Counted from the first letter of the stretch, positions 1 through 8,554 are shown. The stretch is 64,000 bases of DNA from Lachnospiraceae bacterium (GCA_900168235.1 FUZG01000006.1:124001-188000); one strand, 5' to 3'. Notes: generated by a model from the sequence alone, not told the origin. Numbers and translations: made by a program.

Positions 1-185
1 GCGGAAGAACTTCCTTCGGACATGCACATGCTGCATCAGGTCTTGCTGATATGTATGAAGCGTGTAAGCAGATGTGGAATGAGTGCGGCGACCGTCAGGT
101 AAAGAAACTGCCGAAGACAACAATGCTCCGTGGTTACGGCGGTGCACAGAATGTCGCAGCTATCATCATCAGGACTATGGACTAA
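1..185 (+). CDS. Thiolase-superfamily protein, C-terminal end (partial)
   Basis: The frame is open from base 3 to a TAA at 183-185, giving the last 60 residues of a protein that starts outside the window. The fragment contains GHAHAASGLADMYEA, which sits where thiolases carry their C-terminal active-site histidine segment, and ends GYGGAQNVAAIIIRTMD. This resembles the unconventional thiolase or lipid-transfer group rather than classical acetyl-CoA acetyltransferases, and those proteins usually partner with a DUF35 OB-fold protein. That partner is encoded 18 bases downstream, which supports the call. The exact acyl substrate cannot be read from the fragment. An inference from the operon is carbon-carbon bond formation or cleavage on acyl-CoA or acyl-ACP. 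Confidence 0.7.
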   Translation, partial: GRTSFGHAHAASGLADMYEACKQMWNECGDRQVKKLPKTTMLRGYGGAQNVAAIIIRTMD

Positions 186-203
186 CAGGGAGGCGTGATA
201 ACC

Positions 204-626
204 ATGGCAATAAAGTTGGAAAAGATCGTTGAGAAATTTTATTTATCCCTGGAAGAGGGAAAGATCATGGGACGCAAGTGCCCGAAGTGCGGACATGTGG
301 AGTTTCCGCCTGTATATGCATGCAACGAGTGCGGAAACTACGAGACTGAGTGGGTTGAACTGAGCGGAAAGGCAAAGCTTCACTCCATCGTTCTCCCGGC
401 AGCACTTTCTTCAAAGCCTGAGTACAAAAAAATGGGCAAGTTCGCTTACGGCGAAGTGGAGATCGAAGAGGGCACAAGACTCAATGCAGTTGTACGCGGC
501 ATTAGCAAGAAGAACAGAAAAGAGCTTGCTGAGAAGCTTCCGCTTAACATCCACGCATCTATCATCGACCGTGACGGCGGATTTAAGACAGTGATCTTTG
601 ATCTGGATGATGAGTACCTCAACTGA
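204..626 (+). CDS. DUF35 zinc-ribbon OB-fold protein
   Basis: A 140-residue protein with an N-terminal zinc ribbon (CPKC near residue 27, CNEC near residue 42) followed by an OB-fold, the architecture of DUF35 proteins. Characterised relatives, known best from archaea, bind thiolases or HMG-CoA synthases and pass acyl-CoA intermediates between active sites. It follows the thiolase end directly, so the two probably form one complex. I chose ATG 204 because the ribosome site AGGGAGG (187-193) lies about 10 bases before it; an in-frame GTG at 195 would be too close. Its stop codon overlaps the first helix of the structured element at 624-665. Confidence 0.85.
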   Translation: MAIKLEKIVEKFYLSLEEGKIMGRKCPKCGHVEFPPVYACNECGNYETEWVELSGKAKLHSIVLPAALSSKPEYKKMGKFAYGEVEIEEGTRLNAVVRGISKKNRKELAEKLPLNIHASIIDRDGGFKTVIFDLDDEYLN

Positions 627-665
627 TGTCAGGGTCAAAAACCGAAGATACGGTTCGTGACATCA
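624..665 (+). repeat. Short form of the GGGTCAAAA structured element (copy S1)
   Basis: Arms TGATGTCA (624-631) and TGACATCA (658-665) can pair and enclose GGGTCAAAA, a small ACCG/CGGT hairpin (641-654) and TTCG. The outer helix plus GGGTCAAAA and TTCG match the ends of the two 157-nt copies at 21062-21218 and 55109-55265, but the interior is missing. The sequence after it, ACATCATTAAA, and the ACAGA-AGGAGAAA leader before the ACP start also resemble the leader of the small gene at 21310. It lies between DUF35 and the ACP gene, so it could act on intercistronic expression. It overlaps the DUF35 stop codon. Confidence 0.6.
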
Positions 666-717
666 TTAAATGATTGATATACATAAATTTGAACATAGAC
701 AGACAGGAGAAAAAACA

Positions 718-957
718 ATGGAAAGACAGGAAATCGTAGAGCAGGTATTAAACATGGTAGCAATGTCCTATAAGAAGGACGTAGCAGAGCTTTCAGAGGC
801 AACTTCTTTTAAGACAGACCTTAACGGTGCATCCGTACAGATGGTAGCACTTGTTTCTGAGATCGAGAACGAGCTGGATGTAGCTCTTATGCTTTCTGAT
901 GCAAGCGGATGTGAGACTATCGCAGATCTTATCAACCTCATTGAAGAAGAGATGTGA
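718..957 (+). CDS. Acyl carrier protein-like
   Basis: A 79-residue acidic, helical protein with the acyl carrier fold. The usual phosphopantetheine site GADSL is replaced by NGASVQM, which keeps the serine that accepts 4'-phosphopantetheine but changes the DSL signature. ATG 718 follows AGGAGA with good spacing; an upstream in-frame ATG at 670 has no ribosome site. This is not the normal fatty-acid ACP locus: it sits between a thiolase/DUF35 pair and butyrate-forming enzymes, so it may be a dedicated carrier for acyl chains in this operon. Whether it is recognised by the normal phosphopantetheinyl transferase is unknown. Confidence 0.8.
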   Translation: MERQEIVEQVLNMVAMSYKKDVAELSEATSFKTDLNGASVQMVALVSEIENELDVALMLSDASGCETIADLINLIEEEM

Positions 958-966
958 GAGGCAGAC

Positions 967-1971
967 ATGAGTGTAATTGACAAGATTTTTGAAAAAGCAA
1001 AGCTTGATCCTCAGAGAGTAGCTTTTCCGGAAGCACTCAATGAGAAAATGATGCAGGCAGCTTATGAGGCAGGCTCTGAAGGTTATATCAAGCCGATCCT
1101 CGTAGGTGATGAGGCTGAGATCAGAGCAGCTATCGCAGAGCGCGGCTACAACGAAGAAGTATTCAGCATAGTTGATATCAATAATGAAGAATACAAGGCT
1201 ATGCTCGTTGAGAAATATACATCACTACCTGAAACAAGACTTAAGGAAAAGGCTCTCAGACGCCGTATGGAAGATAGGCTGCAGTTTGCAATGGTAATGC
1301 AGGCGTCAGGTGAAGCTGATGTAACTTTTGCAGGTATCGACTACACCACAGGTGATGTACTCCTTGCGGGTCAGATGATCATCGGACTGAAGCCCGGCAT
1401 CGCAACTATTTCAAGTATCGGTCTCTGCGACATCCCGGGATATGAGGGAAGCGAAGGCTCACTCCTTGCAGTAGGCGACAGCGCAGTGTGCACTAACCCT
1501 AATGCGGAGCAGCTGGCAAGCATCGCCATTTCCGCATGCGATACAGTAAAGTCACTTCTTGACTGGGAGCCGAGATGCGCATGTGTAAGCTATTCAACTC
1601 TCGGAAGCGGTCAGGGTGAACTTATCGACAAAGTAACAGAAGCAGTAAAGATCGCAAATGAACTCCGGCCGGATCTCGCGATCGACGGTGAATTCCAGCT
1701 GGATGCAGCTATCAATCCTGAAGTTGCAAAGAAAAAGGTTGGTCGTGAGAGTAAGGTTGCAGGACAGGCAAACGTAGTTATCTGGCCTGATCTCAATGTT
1801 GGAAATGTAGCGGTAAAGCTTATCCAGCAGTTTGGTCATGCAAATGCTTACGGTCCTATGCTTCAGGGCTTTAATAAGGTCGTTTGCGACTGTTCCAGAA
1901 GCGCTCCGGTTTCAGAGATCAAGGGAAATATCGTGATCAGTGCAGTAAGAGCCGCAGGAGAAAAAAGATGA
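967..1971 (+). CDS. ptb: Phosphate butyryltransferase / phosphate acyltransferase family
   Basis: 334 residues, the size of the PTA/PTB family. It would convert butyryl-CoA (or a related acyl-CoA) and phosphate to the acyl phosphate in the cytoplasm. Family segments are visible: an N-terminal PILVGDEAEIRAA nucleotide-like fold, DVTFAGIDYTTGDVLLAGQM, and a C-terminal PDLNVGNVAVKLIQQFG followed by GPMLQG, typical of this family. It starts 9 bases after the ACP gene and its TGA overlaps the ATG of the kinase gene (ATGA), indicating translational coupling. The overlap with a butyrate kinase-like gene supports PTB over PTA, but substrate range (acetyl, butyryl, branched acyl) is inferred, not seen. 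Confidence 0.85.
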   Translation: MSVIDKIFEKAKLDPQRVAFPEALNEKMMQAAYEAGSEGYIKPILVGDEAEIRAAIAERGYNEEVFSIVDINNEEYKAMLVEKYTSLPETRLKEKALRRRMEDRLQFAMVMQASGEADVTFAGIDYTTGDVLLAGQMIIGLKPGIATISSIGLCDIPGYEGSEGSLLAVGDSAVCTNPNAEQLASIAISACDTVKSLLDWEPRCACVSYSTLGSGQGELIDKVTEAVKIANELRPDLAIDGEFQLDAAINPEVAKKKVGRESKVAGQANVVIWPDLNVGNVAVKLIQQFGHANAYGPMLQGFNKVVCDCSRSAPVSEIKGNIVISAVRAAGEKR

Positions 1972-3080
1972 AAGAGTATAAGGTTTTAACAATTAATCCG
2001 GGCTCAACTTCTACCAAGATCGCTCTGTTTAAGGGTGAAGAATGTCTCTTTTCAAAAAATGTGGCTCATGACGCTGAGGAGCTTGCAAAGTTTGAAAAGA
2101 TAAGCGACCAGCTCCCATACAGAAGAAACATGATATTTGAGCTTTTAAAGGAAGCAAATGTAGAGCTTGATGATGTGGATGTCTTCGTAGGAAGAGGCGG
2201 CGGTCTCATGGCTGTAGAGGGCGGAACTTATGAGGTTGATGACCTGATCCTTGAGCATGCAAGAACTATGGCGAATGGAGTGATCCATCCGGCATCTCTC
2301 GGTCCTCAGCTTGCAGAGGAATTTCGTGCTGAATTCGGCGGAAGGGCAATGGTGGTAAATCCGCCTGATGTCGATGAAATGCAGGATGTTGCCAGAATGA
2401 CAGGTATAAAAGGTGTTTACCGCACAATGCATCTTCATTCACTGAACTTAAAAGAAACTGCCATCCGTCACAGCAAGAACGTTCTTCATAAGAAATACGA
2501 GGATTCTAACTACATCGTATGCCACATCGGAGGTGGAATTTCTGTTTCTGCTCACCGAAAAGGCAGGATGGTAGATGGTTTTGATATCGTAGGCGGTGAA
2601 GGTCCTATGGCACCGACACGCTGCGGAAGCATCTCTGTATCAGCGCTTCTTTCCTACATGGAAAAGAATAATTTAAGCGTGAAGGATGTAAAGCCTCTAA
2701 TGACAAAGTCAGGAGGATATGTGAGCCACACAGGTATCTCGGATGCGGTAGCGTTGAAGAAGCGCGCGGCTGAGGGAGATAAGTGCGCCGAGATGGTCTG
2801 GAAGTCAATGATCTACCAGATCGAGAAATGTATCGGGGCAATGGCTGCTGTTCTTCACGGTGAAGTTGACGGAATCCTTCTCGGCGGCGGAATTGTTTAT
2901 AATCAGGATCTCGTGGATTATATAAAAGAGGCATGTTCCTTTATCGCGCCTGTATCCGCATACCCCGGAGAGTTCGAGATGGAGGCAATGGCAGCGGGTG
3001 CGATCCGTATCCTTAACGGTGAAGAGGAATTAAAGAAGTACACCGGTAAGCCCAGCTTTGAGAAATTCGATTGGGAATAA
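1968..3080 (+). CDS. buk: Butyrate kinase
   Basis: 370 residues with the acetokinase-family signature NPGSTSTKIALF near the N terminus, HIGGGISVSAHRKGRMVD in the middle and GILLGGGI near the C terminus. It transfers phosphate from the acyl phosphate made by the upstream enzyme to ADP, yielding ATP and butyrate or a related short-chain acid. The true start is ATG 1968, overlapping the ptb stop; a longer frame from 1884 lies inside ptb and lacks a ribosome site. Ptb-Buk is the ATP-yielding end of butyrate fermentation in several clostridia. The neighbouring ACP and thiolase genes hint at a more specialised acyl pathway. Confidence 0.9.
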   Translation: MKEYKVLTINPGSTSTKIALFKGEECLFSKNVAHDAEELAKFEKISDQLPYRRNMIFELLKEANVELDDVDVFVGRGGGLMAVEGGTYEVDDLILEHARTMANGVIHPASLGPQLAEEFRAEFGGRAMVVNPPDVDEMQDVARMTGIKGVYRTMHLHSLNLKETAIRHSKNVLHKKYEDSNYIVCHIGGGISVSAHRKGRMVDGFDIVGGEGPMAPTRCGSISVSALLSYMEKNNLSVKDVKPLMTKSGGYVSHTGISDAVALKKRAAEGDKCAEMVWKSMIYQIEKCIGAMAAVLHGEVDGILLGGGIVYNQDLVDYIKEACSFIAPVSAYPGEFEMEAMAAGAIRILNGEEELKKYTGKPSFEKFDWE

Positions 3081-3083
3081 ATA

Positions 3084-3590
3084 ATGACAGAACAGACCAT
3101 TAATAAATTAACCCTTGCACTGGGAATAGCACTGCTCCCGCCGATATGGGCAGTGCTTGCCCCTTACGCAGGAATAACAACAGGCGCAGTCGCACTTATC
3201 TGTGCAGGATTATATGTGACTAACGGAAATAAAAAGAGTGATGCCCTGAAGATCACCTTAGGTTTTCTTTGTGGTGATATCTGGGCAGTCATTGCCATTT
3301 TCCTTATGGAAAAAATGACATTTGATCCGCGCGCCGAACTCTATGGAACACTTTTTGTAATGGGCGGTATCGCCGTTCTCATTGGAGAAACTGTTCCGAA
3401 GTTTATCTTTACACCTGCGTGGCTTTGCGGCTGGGCTATAGGACTCACAATTATGGGGCCTATGGCAATAGCAGAGATCGGTTCGCTCCCTATCCAGATA
3501 GGGGCAGCAATGATCGCCGGAGTAGTGTATGTGGGAATAGGGGTAGACGCATTCCAAAAAACCTTGATAAAAGCCATTTTGAAAAAATAA
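3084..3590 (+). CDS. DUF1097 (YcdZ-like) inner-membrane protein
   Basis: 168 residues, strongly hydrophobic, with about five membrane segments and charged linkers such as NGNKKSD. The pattern (GIALLPPIWAVLAPY, FLCGDIWAVIA, FTPAWLCGWAIGLTIMGP, AAMIAGVVYVGIGVDA) fits DUF1097 proteins such as E. coli YcdZ, whose function is not firmly established. It starts 3 bases after the buk stop and is the last gene of the operon, followed by a terminator. Export or uptake of a small metabolite related to the operon is possible but is only inference. Confidence 0.7.
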   Translation: MTEQTINKLTLALGIALLPPIWAVLAPYAGITTGAVALICAGLYVTNGNKKSDALKITLGFLCGDIWAVIAIFLMEKMTFDPRAELYGTLFVMGGIAVLIGETVPKFIFTPAWLCGWAIGLTIMGPMAIAEIGSLPIQIGAAMIAGVVYVGIGVDAFQKTLIKAILKK

Positions 3591-3604
3591 TAACGCTACT
3601 AAAA

Positions 3605-3648
3605 AAACGGATTCGGATTGAGTAAAAATCACCGAATCTGTTTTTTTA
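3605..3648 (+). terminator. Rho-independent terminator after the ptb-buk operon
   Basis: ACGGATTCGG and CCGAATCTG pair across a short loop (one G-U pair) and are followed by seven T residues. It ends the thiolase-DUF35-ACP-ptb-buk-DUF1097 transcript. Confidence 0.8.
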
Positions 3649-3703
3649 GATTCATATAAAAATGACTATTGTGCGATTGTATTTTTATATGTACAATTTT
3701 TTG

Positions 3704-3715
3704 TATAGGCCTATA
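3704..3715. promoter_or_regulatory. Palindrome TATAGGCCTATA before the xylanase gene
   Basis: A perfect 12-bp palindrome flanked by T and A runs, which extends the symmetry to about 24 bp with one mismatch. It ends 27 bases before the xylanase start and just upstream of its ribosome site. It could be an operator for a sugar-responsive regulator or a small hairpin in the leader. No regulator gene is adjacent. Confidence 0.4.
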
Positions 3716-3741
3716 AAAAATTACTCAGAATGGAGACACGA

Positions 3742-5517
3742 ATGAAACTTAATACTGTTAAGAAATTTATGCGCAAGTGTATTGCCGTAGCTCTTTCTGT
3801 GGCAACTCTTTCAGCAATGAATGTGGTTCCTGCAGGTGCTGCTGAAAACACACTTCTCAATACCTATGGCGCGACTTACGGCTATTCAGGAACATGTATC
3901 AATCTGTACCAGCTCAGAGATTCCAACACACTTTCAATTATCAAGAAGAACTACAACAGTATCACTCTTGAAAATGAAATGAAACCCGATGCTCTGCTTG
4001 GAAGCTCCGCAAGGCTCATCAGTGTGAAGGACGCAAAGAACAGAGGATATTACATTCCGGATAATTATAAAGAGAGCTATGTACCACAGATTAACTTTAA
4101 TACAGTTGATGAAGTTCTGAAGATCTGCTATCAGAACGGATTAAAGATGAGAGCACATACTCTGGTATGGCATTCTCAGACACCGAGCTGGTTTTTCAGA
4201 AATAACTATTCAGGCAACAGCGGTTTTGTAAATGCTTCCACAATGGATGCCCGTATGGAGATGTACATCAAGACTGTGATGAACCATGTTTATACAGGCA
4301 ATTACGGAAGTGTCGTTTATGCATGGGATATCGCAAATGAGTATCTTCACGCTCAGAACTCAGGATGGGAAGCTGTTTACGGCAAGTGCGGAACATCACC
4401 TGCTTTTCTGAAGAAGGCATATACATACGCTAACGATACACTCAGATATTTCAAGCTTGATAAGTCAGTTAAGCTTTTCTACAACGACTACAATACTTAC
4501 ATGGAAGTCAATGATGTGATCAAGCTCATTAACTACATCAATTCCGATAAAAAGGTTTGTGACGGTGTAGGTATGCAGTCACACCTTGGAACAAATTATC
4601 CGTCACCTGACTACTATATCAGCGCTATGAAGTCCTTCCTCAATGCAGGATTTGAGGTGCAGGTAACTGAGATCGATATCACAAATAAGGGTGATACAGA
4701 CCTGGCAAATTACGCTTATACCTTATTTAAGAAGATCAATGAGCTGAAGAAGAACGGCGGAAAGATCACCGGAGTAACATGGTGGGGTCTTTCTGATCAG
4801 GTTACATGGATCAACAACGCAGCACCGCTTCTTTTCTCAACACCTACAAAGCCGAAGAATGCTTACTACAGAGTTCTCGCAGCTTATACCGAGACATTTG
4901 GACAGCCCGGTAATAATGGCGGAAACAACAGCGGCAGCGGAAATAACAGCGGAAGTGCTGTTATCGAAAATGGCTGGTACTACATCAAGAATACCAACTC
5001 ACAGAAGTATCTCACTGTTGAGAACAACACTGTAACAAGCTATGCAAATGTCTGCATCAGCAAGGGAACAGGCGTTGACGGACAGAAGTGGTATGTGACA
5101 AACACAAATGACGGCTACATCACTCTTACAAGCAAGCTCGGCAACTTCATGCTGGACGTTGCAAACGGAGAGAACACAGACGGAGCTAACGTAGGTGTTT
5201 ACACAGGCTACTCAGGAGATGCACAGAAGTTTACCGTGAGCCGCACAAACAGCAACGGTATCTACACAGTAAGCACAAAGGTTTCCGGCGGAAGCAAGTC
5301 ACTTGATGTTTACGGTGCAAGAAAGGCAGACGGCACTACAGTTATCCAGTGGTCAAACAATGGAGCTGCAAATCAGCAGTGGCAGTTTGAGAAGGTAAAT
5401 AACTCAAAGGCATCAGCGATCAAACAGTCAAAGATCGCTGTAGTTGATGAGGCTGCAGAGGAATCAGTTTCCGAAAATATTGAAGAACTTATGAATTTTG
5501 ATCCGGAAGAGGAATGA
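3742..5517 (+). CDS. Secreted GH10 endo-beta-1,4-xylanase with ricin-type CBM
   Basis: 591 residues. An N-terminal signal peptide (basic MKLNTVKKFMRK, hydrophobic core, AGAAEN cleavage region) is followed by a GH10 barrel. The acid/base glutamate is in WDIANEYL (about residue 200) and the nucleophile in VTEIDI (about residue 310); WHSQTPSWFF and WWGLSDQVTW are family motifs. A Gly/Asn/Ser linker then leads to a ricin-type (CBM13-like) domain with QKWYV- and QQWQFEK-type repeats. The enzyme would cut xylan outside the cell. The acidic C-terminal tail (EELMNFDPEEE) is unusual and has no sorting motif. Start ATG 3742 follows GGAG with normal spacing; the in-frame ATG at 3730 overlaps that site. 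Confidence 0.93.
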   Translation: MKLNTVKKFMRKCIAVALSVATLSAMNVVPAGAAENTLLNTYGATYGYSGTCINLYQLRDSNTLSIIKKNYNSITLENEMKPDALLGSSARLISVKDAKNRGYYIPDNYKESYVPQINFNTVDEVLKICYQNGLKMRAHTLVWHSQTPSWFFRNNYSGNSGFVNASTMDARMEMYIKTVMNHVYTGNYGSVVYAWDIANEYLHAQNSGWEAVYGKCGTSPAFLKKAYTYANDTLRYFKLDKSVKLFYNDYNTYMEVNDVIKLINYINSDKKVCDGVGMQSHLGTNYPSPDYYISAMKSFLNAGFEVQVTEIDITNKGDTDLANYAYTLFKKINELKKNGGKITGVTWWGLSDQVTWINNAAPLLFSTPTKPKNAYYRVLAAYTETFGQPGNNGGNNSGSGNNSGSAVIENGWYYIKNTNSQKYLTVENNTVTSYANVCISKGTGVDGQKWYVTNTNDGYITLTSKLGNFMLDVANGENTDGANVGVYTGYSGDAQKFTVSRTNSNGIYTVSTKVSGGSKSLDVYGARKADGTTVIQWSNNGAANQQWQFEKVNNSKASAIKQSKIAVVDEAAEESVSENIEELMNFDPEEE

Positions 5518-5549
5518 TCAGGGATTAGAGATTCATAGGGATAAGTAAA

Positions 5550-5588
5550 GCAGGGCAGACTCCATTTAGGTGGGGCTGCTCTGTTTTT
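5550..5588 (+). terminator. Terminator after the xylanase gene
   Basis: CAGGGCAG and CTGCTCTG pair (one G-U pair) around a 17-base loop and are followed by TTTTTTG and more T residues. Confidence 0.75.
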
Positions 5589-5620
5589 TGTGTTTTTAAC
5601 TGTTATATACTGTGATTTGA

Positions 5621-5646
5621 ATGCAAAAATTTGATCATTTTTGCAT
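5621..5646. promoter_or_regulatory. Inverted repeat upstream of an acetyltransferase gene
   Basis: ATGCAAAAAT and ATTTTTGCAT form perfect 10-bp arms around TTGATC. It lies 75 bases before the GNAT start at 5722. The AT-rich arms suit an operator better than a terminator, but no regulator is apparent. Confidence 0.4.
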
Positions 5647-5721
5647 ACCTCTCCTTGACAGGGCATGTGGTTGTGGGAGAAGATAACACATGGAACCATA
5701 GGATTTATCAGGGAGTACATA

Positions 5722-6174
5722 ATGATCAGGAAAGCAAAAAATAGTGATGTCTGCAGGATTGCAGAGATCCTGGTTTTTGATAAACGGATGAAATACCGTC
5801 CGATATTTCAGGATGATGCATTTTCCTTTGGAAATCTTCAGGTACAGCCTGTAATGGAAGAATACTCGGCACCGGAAATACTGGATAATATCTGGGTTTA
5901 TGAAGACGAAGAACTGGGTATAGTAAAGGGACTCATACATGTAAGCGGCAGGCAGATAGTGTCCTTGTATGTTGATTATTTCTTTCAGGGACAGGGTATA
6001 GGATCAAAGCTTATAGATTTTGCAAAGAAGGAATTTGATGTAAATTTCCTGTGGACCATCAAAAAAAATACAGATGCGATCCGTTTTTACAAAGCACATG
6101 ATTTTCAAGTGACTGGTACAAGAAAATACGAAGAAGGCACGACGGTTTATCTTGTGATGTTGAAGCGGGAGTGA
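5722..6174 (+). CDS. GNAT-family N-acetyltransferase
   Basis: 150 residues with the GNAT core: beta strand VSLYVDYFFQGQGIGSKLI carries the acetyl-CoA binding motif (Q/R-x-x-G-x-G/A), and the C-terminal FYKAHDFQVTGTRKYEEGT is the usual motif B region. It transfers an acetyl group from acetyl-CoA to an amine; the substrate is unknown. Start ATG 5722 has GGGAG six bases upstream. It is monocistronic, followed by a terminator. Confidence 0.85.
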   Translation: MIRKAKNSDVCRIAEILVFDKRMKYRPIFQDDAFSFGNLQVQPVMEEYSAPEILDNIWVYEDEELGIVKGLIHVSGRQIVSLYVDYFFQGQGIGSKLIDFAKKEFDVNFLWTIKKNTDAIRFYKAHDFQVTGTRKYEEGTTVYLVMLKRE

Positions 6175-6202
6175 GGTAAAACAGTGTAAATATGAATTTA
6201 TG

Positions 6203-6230
6203 AAAGGACCTGAGTGATCGGGTCCTTTTT
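6203..6230 (+). terminator. Terminator after the GNAT gene
   Basis: AAAGGACC pairs with GGTCCTTT around a 10-base loop and is followed by T residues. Confidence 0.8.
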
Positions 6231-6306
6231 GTGACAGCGTATGTATCGATGTACATAAAAGTGTTAGAATAATTTCAGGAATGATATTTTACAGAGGAGA
6301 GTATTC

Positions 6307-7296
6307 ATGACGGACATATTTGGCACGCTGGGACCTGCCTGCGCTGATGAGAAAATTTTGTCTAAAATGTTTGCAGAGGGGATGACAGGAATCAGGATAA
6401 ATCTGTCACATGTGATGCTGGAGGACTGTGCGGAAGATATCCAACGGATACAGCGGGCGGCGCTGGATAATGGCGTGTCCCCTAAGATCCTGATCGACAT
6501 GAGAGGTCCGGAGATACGGATCGGAAACTTAAAGGAACCGATGGTGCTCAGGGAAGGCGACAGGATAACAGTCGGATGTGAAGGTATACCGGTTACAGAA
6601 ACGGCGGTCAAAGAGCTTGAATGTAACGATGAAATTCTCCTGGATGATGGAAAGATTCTTGCAGTAGTTCAGGCTGTTCAGAACGGAAGTGCATTACTTT
6701 TAGTTAAGCGGGGCGGAACACTTCAGAGCAGGAAGAGCTTTTACATAGTCGGAAAAGAACCGGATACACCTGCTGTTACGGATGAAGATCTGGAAAATAT
6801 CCGTATCGCATCGGAGTACGGAGTGACAGGAGTCATGCAGCCCTTTGTCAGGAGTGTGTCTGATCTGGAAACTCTTCGGGGGGCGCTAAATGAGAATGGC
6901 GGACGTGACATAAAGATTTACGCAAAGATCGAGAATATGACAGGCGTGAACCATTTAACGGGATTTTTTGATGCTGCGGATGAGATAGTGATAGCAAGGG
7001 GTGATCTCGGAAATGCAATGCCATTATGGGAGCTTCCGAAGGTTCAGAAACAGATCTCGGAGAAGTGCAATGAACACGGAATCCCGTTTATGGTGGTGAC
7101 TCAGATGCTTGCCTCGATGGAACACAGCAAGGTGCCCACAAGAGCAGAAGTAAGTGATATTTATAATGCAGTTCTTGACGGAGCATCTTCGGTGATGGTC
7201 ACAGGAGAAACGGCAGTGGGAGAAAATCCCGTGGAAGTGATTCGATATCTTAGCAGAACGGCAGCGCAGGTGAATAGAAATGTCTTTAAGAGATGA
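6307..7296 (+). CDS. Pyruvate kinase-like protein lacking the C-terminal domain
   Basis: 329 residues against about 470 for ordinary pyruvate kinase. The barrel and B domain are present: IFGTLGPACAD, GIRINLSH, DMRGPEIRIGN, YAKIENMTGV with the catalytic lysine, and VVTQMLASM followed by PTRAEVSD and VMVTGETAVG. The frame ends right after this, so the allosteric C domain is absent. It overlaps the glycerate 2-kinase gene by 17 bases. Together they suggest glycerate catabolism: glycerate to 2-phosphoglycerate, then via enolase to phosphoenolpyruvate and pyruvate, similar in logic to tartrate or glycerate operons with paired kinase genes. It is unlikely to be the housekeeping enzyme. Confidence 0.8.
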   Translation: MTDIFGTLGPACADEKILSKMFAEGMTGIRINLSHVMLEDCAEDIQRIQRAALDNGVSPKILIDMRGPEIRIGNLKEPMVLREGDRITVGCEGIPVTETAVKELECNDEILLDDGKILAVVQAVQNGSALLLVKRGGTLQSRKSFYIVGKEPDTPAVTDEDLENIRIASEYGVTGVMQPFVRSVSDLETLRGALNENGGRDIKIYAKIENMTGVNHLTGFFDAADEIVIARGDLGNAMPLWELPKVQKQISEKCNEHGIPFMVVTQMLASMEHSKVPTRAEVSDIYNAVLDGASSVMVTGETAVGENPVEVIRYLSRTAAQVNRNVFKR

Positions 7297-8521
7297 TGCG
7301 GATAAGATAATTGAAAGATCTATAAAGGCTGTCCTGCCGGATGAGGCTGTGAGAAAGGCTTTGTCCGGCAGAAATTTTGGTGAGGGCAGATTAATCCTTG
7401 TATCTATAGGAAAAGCCGGATGGCAGATGGCGAGGACTGCATCAGATATGCTTGGTAGCAGGATATCTGACGGAATTGTTATTACAAAATATGGTCATGC
7501 TTTAGCACCCATATCAGGATTAAAGATAGTAGAAGCAGGTCACCCGGTTCCTGATGAAAATTCATTTAGCGGAACGGAAGATGCGATAAAGATGGTGTCA
7601 GAGCTTACGGAGAATGATACGGTACTTTTTCTGATCTCAGGAGGGGGCTCGGCACTATTTGAGAAGCCTGCTGTTTCGCCGGAGGAGTTGAAGAGCATTA
7701 CACAGGAACTGCTGGCATCAGGGGCAGACATCACTGAGATCAATACCATTAGAAAACGGATATCACTTGTAAAGGGCGGTAAGTTTGCAGAGATATGCGC
7801 TCCGGCGCATGTTTTCAGTATTGTTTTAAGTGATATAGTCGGTGATCCCCTTGATATGATCGCATCAGGTCCCGCATATCCTGATTCATCAACCAGTGAA
7901 GATGCGCTGAGGATAGTGGAAAAATACGGGATCACATTGTCAGAACGGGCAAGAGAACTGCTTATGACAGAGACACCGAAGGAATTGTCAAATACAGAGA
8001 CAGTTATAACGGGAAGTGTGCGTGAGCTTTGCGCTGCTGCGGCAGCGGCATGTAAGGAGCTTGGCTATAAGCCTCAGATACTGACGGACTGCTTATGCTG
8101 TGAAGCATCTGATGCGGGATCATTTCTCGCTTCAATAGCTGTGACTTATCAGGATACGAAGGAGTCGGTCGCATTTATAGCAGGCGGTGAGACTGTAGTT
8201 CACCTAAAAGGAAAGGGCAAAGGGGGCAGAAATCAGGAACTTGCACTTTCTGCTGCATGGGCACTGAAAGGTCTCCGGGATACCTGTGTGTTCAGTGTTG
8301 GAAGTGACGGAACGGATGGACCGACTGATGCAGCCGGAGGATATGTCGATCAGGACACTATCGGAAATGGCGGGGAACATCAGCTTACGAATAAAGAAGC
8401 AGAGCAGTATCTTTTGGATAATGATGCTTACCACGCATTACAGTGCACAAACGGTCTCATCATGACAGGTGCGACAGGTACAAATGTTAATGATGTGGCT
8501 GTGGTACTGATAAGAAGGTAA
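7280..8521 (+). CDS. Glycerate 2-kinase (MOFRL family)
   Basis: 413 residues with an N-terminal DUF4147 domain (LILVSIGKAGWQMA, FLISGGGSALFEKP, VLSDIVGDPLDMIASGP) and a C-terminal MOFRL domain (GKGKGGRNQELAL, SVGSDGTDGPTDAAGGYVD). These are the standard motifs of class II glycerate kinases, which phosphorylate D-glycerate to 2-phosphoglycerate with ATP. The start ATG 7280 is inside the preceding pyruvate kinase-like gene, so the two are translated together. It is the last gene of the pair; a regulator begins 33 bases later. Confidence 0.88.
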   Translation: MSLRDDADKIIERSIKAVLPDEAVRKALSGRNFGEGRLILVSIGKAGWQMARTASDMLGSRISDGIVITKYGHALAPISGLKIVEAGHPVPDENSFSGTEDAIKMVSELTENDTVLFLISGGGSALFEKPAVSPEELKSITQELLASGADITEINTIRKRISLVKGGKFAEICAPAHVFSIVLSDIVGDPLDMIASGPAYPDSSTSEDALRIVEKYGITLSERARELLMTETPKELSNTETVITGSVRELCAAAAAACKELGYKPQILTDCLCCEASDAGSFLASIAVTYQDTKESVAFIAGGETVVHLKGKGKGGRNQELALSAAWALKGLRDTCVFSVGSDGTDGPTDAAGGYVDQDTIGNGGEHQLTNKEAEQYLLDNDAYHALQCTNGLIMTGATGTNVNDVAVVLIRR

Positions 8522-8554
8522 TTCATTTTTTGGAAAAACAGGGGGGATTTTACA

